Of a DNA stretch of 8,990 nt, positions 5,486 to 8,990 are shown piece after piece; the stretch's first letter is position 1; the number at the start of each line of letters is the position of its first letter. This DNA comes from Legionellales bacterium (GTDB lineage: Bacteria > Pseudomonadota > Gammaproteobacteria > Eutrophobiales > Eutrophobiaceae), in contig PBJS01000002.1 of NCBI GenBank assembly GCA_002721165.1, forward strand, positions 41,709-50,698, given 5' to 3'. The notes beneath the pieces were generated by a model. That model was not told the DNA's origin. It did no database searches and saw only the letters and a program-made list of their open reading frames with translations. The position numbers and the translations under genes are program-made.

Positions 5486-6778
5486 ATGACAATAAAAAAC
5501 TGGCCTCGTGTTATCGCGCTGGTCGACATGAATGCCTTCTTTGCCTCCATTGAACAAGCAAGAAATCCAAATCTTATCGGAAAACCTATTGGGATTACCA
5601 ATGGAATAAAAGGAAGCTGTATTATTACATGCTCATATGAAGCACGATCATATGGGATATATACTGGTATGCGCGTCAATGAGGCTAAAAAACTTTGTCC
5701 GGCTTTTATCCAGCTTCCATCTAACCCTGCTTTATATACCAAAATATCAACTAATATTATGAATATTCTTTATGAAATAACTCCTGATATTGAGATCTTC
5801 TCAGTTGATGAAGCCTTTCTTGACATGACATATTGTAAAAAAATTTGGGATAACCCAAAAAGTATTGGTAAAAAAATAAAGGAAAAAGTATTTAGTGTGT
5901 CTGGCGTGCATTGCTCAGTTGGCATAAGTGGTGATAAAACTACAGCAAAATATGCAGCAAAACTTCATAAGCCAAATGGCCTAACAATTATTAATCCATG
6001 GGATGCTGAAAATGTACTAAAAAATGTTTCTGTAATGGAGCTCTGCGGTATTAATATTGGGATTGGATCGTTCCTAGCTAAAAGAGGTGTTTTTACATGT
6101 GGTGAAGTTAAAAAACTACCAATAGGGATTTTGGGGCAACGCTTTGGCAACCTCGGAAGAAGAATATGGTATATGTGTCAAGGGAAAGATCCTGAAAAAG
6201 TTAAGAGTAATGTTAGAACACCTAAGACTATTGGCCATGGAAAAGTAATGCCACCAAATACACGATCAAAAGATATTATTTACATATACCTAGTTCATAT
6301 GTCAGAAAAAGTTGCTCAGCGGTTAAGAAGAAATGCCTTATCTGCTCAAAATTTTTTTATTGGGCTAAAAACAAATAAAGGATGGATAGGTAACAAAAAA
6401 ATAAAGGCACTGTTTCCTACAAATGATGGTAGTCAAATCACAGCTCTTTGTAAAAAAACACTAAGTCTATACTGGCATGGTGAAAGCGTATATCAAGTAC
6501 AAATTACTGCACTAGATCCGCAAAAAGAAAAGGGGCAAATTGATCTATTTAGTAAAGATAATAATAAACGTAACCAACTAAATAAAACTATTGATTATGT
6601 TAACAAACGTTATGGGGAATTTACATTGGCGCCGGCTAATTTATTAAATCGAACAGATATGCCTAATGTAATTTCGCCTGCGTGGAAACCTTATGGGCAT
6701 AGACAAAGTATTTTTCACACACATAATAAAAATAACATCATAGTTAAAAAAATATTTAAATTAAATAAAAATAGTTGA
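5486..6778 (+). CDS. dinB: Y-family translesion DNA polymerase (DinB/UmuC-like)
   Basis: A 430-residue error-prone polymerase that should insert nucleotides opposite damaged template bases. Palm motifs are intact: ALVDMNAFFASIEQ (11-24) with catalytic D14 and probable steric-gate F19, TCSYEARSYGI (48-58), and SVDEAFLD (106-113) with catalytic D108/E109. CSVGISGDKTTAKYAAK (143-159) is the usual palm-thumb signature. The little-finger domain covers about 245-345. A beta-clamp-binding motif QIDLF (351-355) follows, then a tail of about 75 residues that includes RYGEFTLAPA (375-384) and ends in a Lys/Asn-rich stretch. The internal clamp motif and VDMN (Asn where DinB has Asp) are UmuC-like; overall it reads as DinB-type. 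No umuD, imuA or dnaE2 lies nearby, so it probably works alone. The ATG has GGAG 5 nt upstream. The symbol is family-level. Confidence 0.92.
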   Translation: MTIKNWPRVIALVDMNAFFASIEQARNPNLIGKPIGITNGIKGSCIITCSYEARSYGIYTGMRVNEAKKLCPAFIQLPSNPALYTKISTNIMNILYEITPDIEIFSVDEAFLDMTYCKKIWDNPKSIGKKIKEKVFSVSGVHCSVGISGDKTTAKYAAKLHKPNGLTIINPWDAENVLKNVSVMELCGINIGIGSFLAKRGVFTCGEVKKLPIGILGQRFGNLGRRIWYMCQGKDPEKVKSNVRTPKTIGHGKVMPPNTRSKDIIYIYLVHMSEKVAQRLRRNALSAQNFFIGLKTNKGWIGNKKIKALFPTNDGSQITALCKKTLSLYWHGESVYQVQITALDPQKEKGQIDLFSKDNNKRNQLNKTIDYVNKRYGEFTLAPANLLNRTDMPNVISPAWKPYGHRQSIFHTHNKNNIIVKKIFKLNKNS

Positions 6779-6803
6779 TATAAAATTATTATAAAAACTA
6801 TTT
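6769..6803. terminator. A/T-rich dyad spanning both stop codons of the convergent polymerase and symporter genes
   Basis: AAATAGTT (6769-6776) pairs perfectly with AACTATTT (6796-6803). Inside it TATAA (6779-6783) and TTATA (6789-6793) can also pair. The two genes end at 6778 and 6798, so each stop codon touches an arm. On the minus strand the stem runs into T-rich sequence (TTTATTTAATTT), making a weak terminator for the symporter operon; the + side has only TTT. Confidence 0.45.
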
Positions 6804-8279
6804 GCAGCGATTAATAAAAATTGAACCAAAAACTGTTATCAAAAGATTGATAATTAGCCCTATTAAACCTGGATGAAAACCATATATTTTACCTTCATGA
6901 ACAAAATCAAAGCTGCCATAGGCTAACCATAGAGAAATAAACACGCCCACAATAATACCAATAAGCGTTGGCAAAGCCTGTGATCCACGCCAATGGATAC
7001 TAAGCATAAATGCAGGTACCAACTGAATTAGCAAATCAAACTTCCTATCCAATAATTTTAAAAGAGAAGCTTTATCACTCAAATAAATAGCTAACCACAC
7101 CAAAACTATAATTAAACACCAAGAAAATAGCTTACCCAGAAGAGTTAATTTTGCTTCGCTAGCGTTTACATCGAAAAAACGATTATAAATATCTTTGCTT
7201 AACATTGAAGAGATTGAGAGCAAAGCTGAATCTGCTGTTGACATCATCGCGGCGAGAATAGCTGCGTATAAAATAATTGTAAGCCAGTAACCCAGAATAG
7301 AGTTCTGCTGTATTATTGAAAGGATCCTTGTTAAGGCTTGGTCTGAAGAATTGCCTTCTAGTCCCGGCACATAAGCAAGAGCATAGATACCAACTATAAC
7401 AGCAATTAGTGCAGTAAATAGAGGTGCAAAAGCCATAAACGCAAGCCCTTGTCGTAATATCTTCTCAGAACGTGCCGCATAAATACGTTGTATTGCTTGC
7501 GGGTATAACGTAGAACCAAAACCTACAATAATAATATAGCTAATCCACTCACGAATTCTGTTTGCGTCAGGAACATCAATTTTAGAAAAATCTTGCGTTT
7601 CCTGGATAGCCGCTGTCGCTAATGATATTGGACCAAATTGTTTAAACAACACAAACAACAAAACAATAAGCCCAACAATCAAAATTGTACCTTGAATAAC
7701 ATCTGTCCACGCAACTGCACGTATTCCACCAAGAGTCCCATAAATAACCATAATTAGAGTTAGTAGAATAACACCCTGCTGGTAGGCAATACTTGGGTCA
7801 GCTGATGACAATCCCTGCATTGCTCTTCCCATTGCCATTAGCTGGGCAAGCAAGTAGTTACTCAGAACAAATATCATAATTACTGTAACTATTATATTAA
7901 TTGAATTTGAACAAAACCTATGCTGTAAGTAGTCAGTCGGAGTTATATAGTTAAAACGCCGTGCTCTTTGATAAAGTTTTGGCGCAAAGATTAGGTAGCA
8001 TGCAATAATAGCAGTCATAAAATGAATACACATTATCCAAGCATAGCCAATACGGTAAGTCATTCCCGAATAACCGAATAACGTATTACCACTATATTGC
8101 GTAGCATAAAAAGTAAGAAAAATTACAGCTAATCCAAACCCATTACCTGCAAGATAAAAATCTTTTAATGTATTTTCTTGTCTTGCACGATATCCAAAAA
8201 AACCAATTATGATTAAAGTACTTAAATAAATACTTATAAATGTAAAGGCAGTTTGGTCAAGTGCCTGAAAATTATTCAT
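6798..8279 (-). CDS. Sodium:solute symporter (SSS family) permease
   Basis: A 493-residue inner-membrane transporter, expected to use the sodium gradient to import a small solute. About 13 membrane helices can be placed, at roughly 13-30, 47-68, 78-99, 125-147, 164-186, 194-213, 243-262, 277-303, 327-356, 382-400, 412-428, 434-454 and 467-488. Family signatures: FYLAGNGFG (41-49), YGTLGGIRAVAWTDVIQG (180-197) and AAMMSTADSALLSISS (343-358). S347/T348 align with the PutP serine-threonine pair of the sodium site. The substrate cannot be assigned; family members carry proline, pantothenate, monocarboxylates, sugars and others. Its ATG overlaps the end of the upstream small membrane gene by 8 nt, implying translational coupling, and the lyase gene lies upstream in the same operon. 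That context favours an organic acid, as inference. Confidence 0.92.
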   Translation of the reverse strand: MNNFQALDQTAFTFISIYLSTLIIIGFFGYRARQENTLKDFYLAGNGFGLAVIFLTFYATQYSGNTLFGYSGMTYRIGYAWIMCIHFMTAIIACYLIFAPKLYQRARRFNYITPTDYLQHRFCSNSINIIVTVIMIFVLSNYLLAQLMAMGRAMQGLSSADPSIAYQQGVILLTLIMVIYGTLGGIRAVAWTDVIQGTILIVGLIVLLFVLFKQFGPISLATAAIQETQDFSKIDVPDANRIREWISYIIIVGFGSTLYPQAIQRIYAARSEKILRQGLAFMAFAPLFTALIAVIVGIYALAYVPGLEGNSSDQALTRILSIIQQNSILGYWLTIILYAAILAAMMSTADSALLSISSMLSKDIYNRFFDVNASEAKLTLLGKLFSWCLIIVLVWLAIYLSDKASLLKLLDRKFDLLIQLVPAFMLSIHWRGSQALPTLIGIIVGVFISLWLAYGSFDFVHEGKIYGFHPGLIGLIINLLITVFGSIFINRCK

Positions 8280-8481
8280 TTAAGTCTTTTTCTTTATCCC
8301 ATGTATAACGTAATAAGATAAATGCAGTAAAAAAAGAAGCGATAATAGAAACGATGATTGATACAAGAACCCAGAGCGGAAAACCAATAACAATATAATT
8401 GATATTATCTGGCCAATACCAGGGTATACCGATGGCAGCAAAAAAAATATAAATAGCAATTATCCAATAATGCTTTTTCAT
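8272..8481 (-). CDS. Small two-helix membrane protein, probable accessory subunit of the symporter
   Basis: A 69-residue protein with helices at about 5-22 and 30-57 and a charged cytosolic tail (WDKEKDLNE). The motif GIPWYWP (18-24) and the PLW beginning the second helix resemble the short DUF3311/YhdT-like proteins that commonly precede SSS-family transporters. That membership is by motif resemblance and position, not a profile search. The stop codon lies inside the first codons of the symporter (shared ATGAATAA), so the two are likely made in step and may form a complex. It starts 19 nt after the lyase stop. No Shine-Dalgarno is visible in that A/T-only stretch, so re-initiation after the lyase is plausible. 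Confidence 0.82.
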   Translation of the reverse strand: MKKHYWIIAIYIFFAAIGIPWYWPDNINYIVIGFPLWVLVSIIVSIIASFFTAFILLRYTWDKEKDLNE

Positions 8482-8500
8482 AACAAAAATTAAAAAAGAG

Positions 8501-8990
8501 TTACTTTAGATTTTTTTCTATTTCTAGATATTTAGATAAACCAAGAACACTTTTAATCTCATCAAAGCCTACCATTTTGTCATTTATACTTTTGGTATGG
8601 CCATCTCGTTTGAAAACCTCTGACATCTCACGCATAGCACATGCTATAAGCAAAATAGAATCGATTGGTGCTACCATCATCTTAAATCCCATTTCTTCTA
8701 GTTCAGCAGCACTTAGTATTGGTGTTTTCCCAAATGCAAGCATATTAACAAATTTTGGGTACTCTACACGTTTACATATTTCTTCTAGTTCCTTTATTGA
8801 TAGAGGCGCCTCAATAAATGCAATATCGGCACCAGCATCGCAGTAGCGATTGATTCTATCGATAGCAACATCCAAACCATCAGTTTCTCTTGAGTCTGTT
8901 CGGGCTATAAACAAAAAATCTTTGCTTGTGCGCGCATCAACAGCAGCTTTAAATTTCTTAACCATATCGGCAGCAGAAATAACTTCCTTG
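8501..8990 (-). CDS. Isocitrate lyase/PEP mutase superfamily enzyme, C-terminal part (5' end outside window)
   Basis: The frame is open to the right edge, giving about 163 residues; family members are usually about 280-300, so roughly the N-terminal 40-45% is missing. The visible part starts KEVISAADMVKKFKAAVDAR and continues with FLFIARTDSR, AGADIAFIEAP, FVNMLAFGKTP, LSAAELEEMGFK and a C-terminal helical tail, a typical order for the second half of the (beta/alpha)8 barrel. Characterised relatives cleave or rearrange C-C or C-P bonds in small acids (2-methylisocitrate lyase, dimethylmalate lyase, oxaloacetate decarboxylase, phosphonopyruvate enzymes). The residues that separate these, including the KKCGH-type loop, lie outside the window, so the reaction is left open. 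It is the most upstream visible gene of the operon with the small membrane protein and symporter. The ATG at 8965 is internal. Confidence 0.88.
   Translation of the reverse strand, partial: KEVISAADMVKKFKAAVDARTSKDFLFIARTDSRETDGLDVAIDRINRYCDAGADIAFIEAPLSIKELEEICKRVEYPKFVNMLAFGKTPILSAAELEEMGFKMMVAPIDSILLIACAMREMSEVFKRDGHTKSINDKMVGFDEIKSVLGLSKYLEIEKNLK

Overview
The window is AT-rich bacterial DNA with tightly packed genes, short convergent gaps and mostly single-domain proteins. The valine-pyruvate aminotransferase, CspA-type cold-shock protein, Y-family polymerase and type-I glycerate kinase all resemble proteobacterial versions. A low-GC gammaproteobacterium, possibly near Legionellales, is my best guess; this is an impression from protein style, not a database result. 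I see no insertion sequence, integrase, CRISPR array, tRNA or rRNA, so it reads as chromosomal rather than mobile DNA.

Layout from left to right. (1) A cyclic-nucleotide-binding-domain protein on + whose frame is open to the left edge, so its true start is probably outside the window. (2) A 288-nt spacer, ending in a likely long 5' leader, then a cold-shock protein on +. (3) A convergent gap with two hairpins. (4) A minus-strand pair, a family-I glycerate kinase followed by avtA; the kinase should start at a GTG behind a strong Shine-Dalgarno, not at the upstream ATG. (5) A divergent promoter region leading rightward to two exported proteins: an SRPBCC/MxaD-like protein and a seven-repeat YVTN beta-propeller. 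(6) A Y-family DNA polymerase on + with its own promoter, an internal clamp-binding motif and no umuD partner. (7) A minus-strand operon entering from the right edge: the C-terminal half of an isocitrate lyase/PEP mutase superfamily enzyme, a 69-residue two-helix membrane protein, and a sodium:solute symporter whose start overlaps it by 8 nt.

Functional reading. The lyase, small membrane protein and symporter look like an uptake-plus-catabolism unit for a small organic acid; the substrate cannot be read from the sequence. Glycerate kinase and AvtA link glycerate, 2-phosphoglycerate, pyruvate and alanine/valine pools. The SRPBCC-propeller pair is the least understood part: two secreted proteins in one transcription unit, of types I recall near periplasmic quinoprotein dehydrogenases, but with no dehydrogenase or cytochrome here. 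Most of the window is ordinary housekeeping or metabolic sequence; the exported pair and the lyase-transporter operon are the best candidates for undescribed function.
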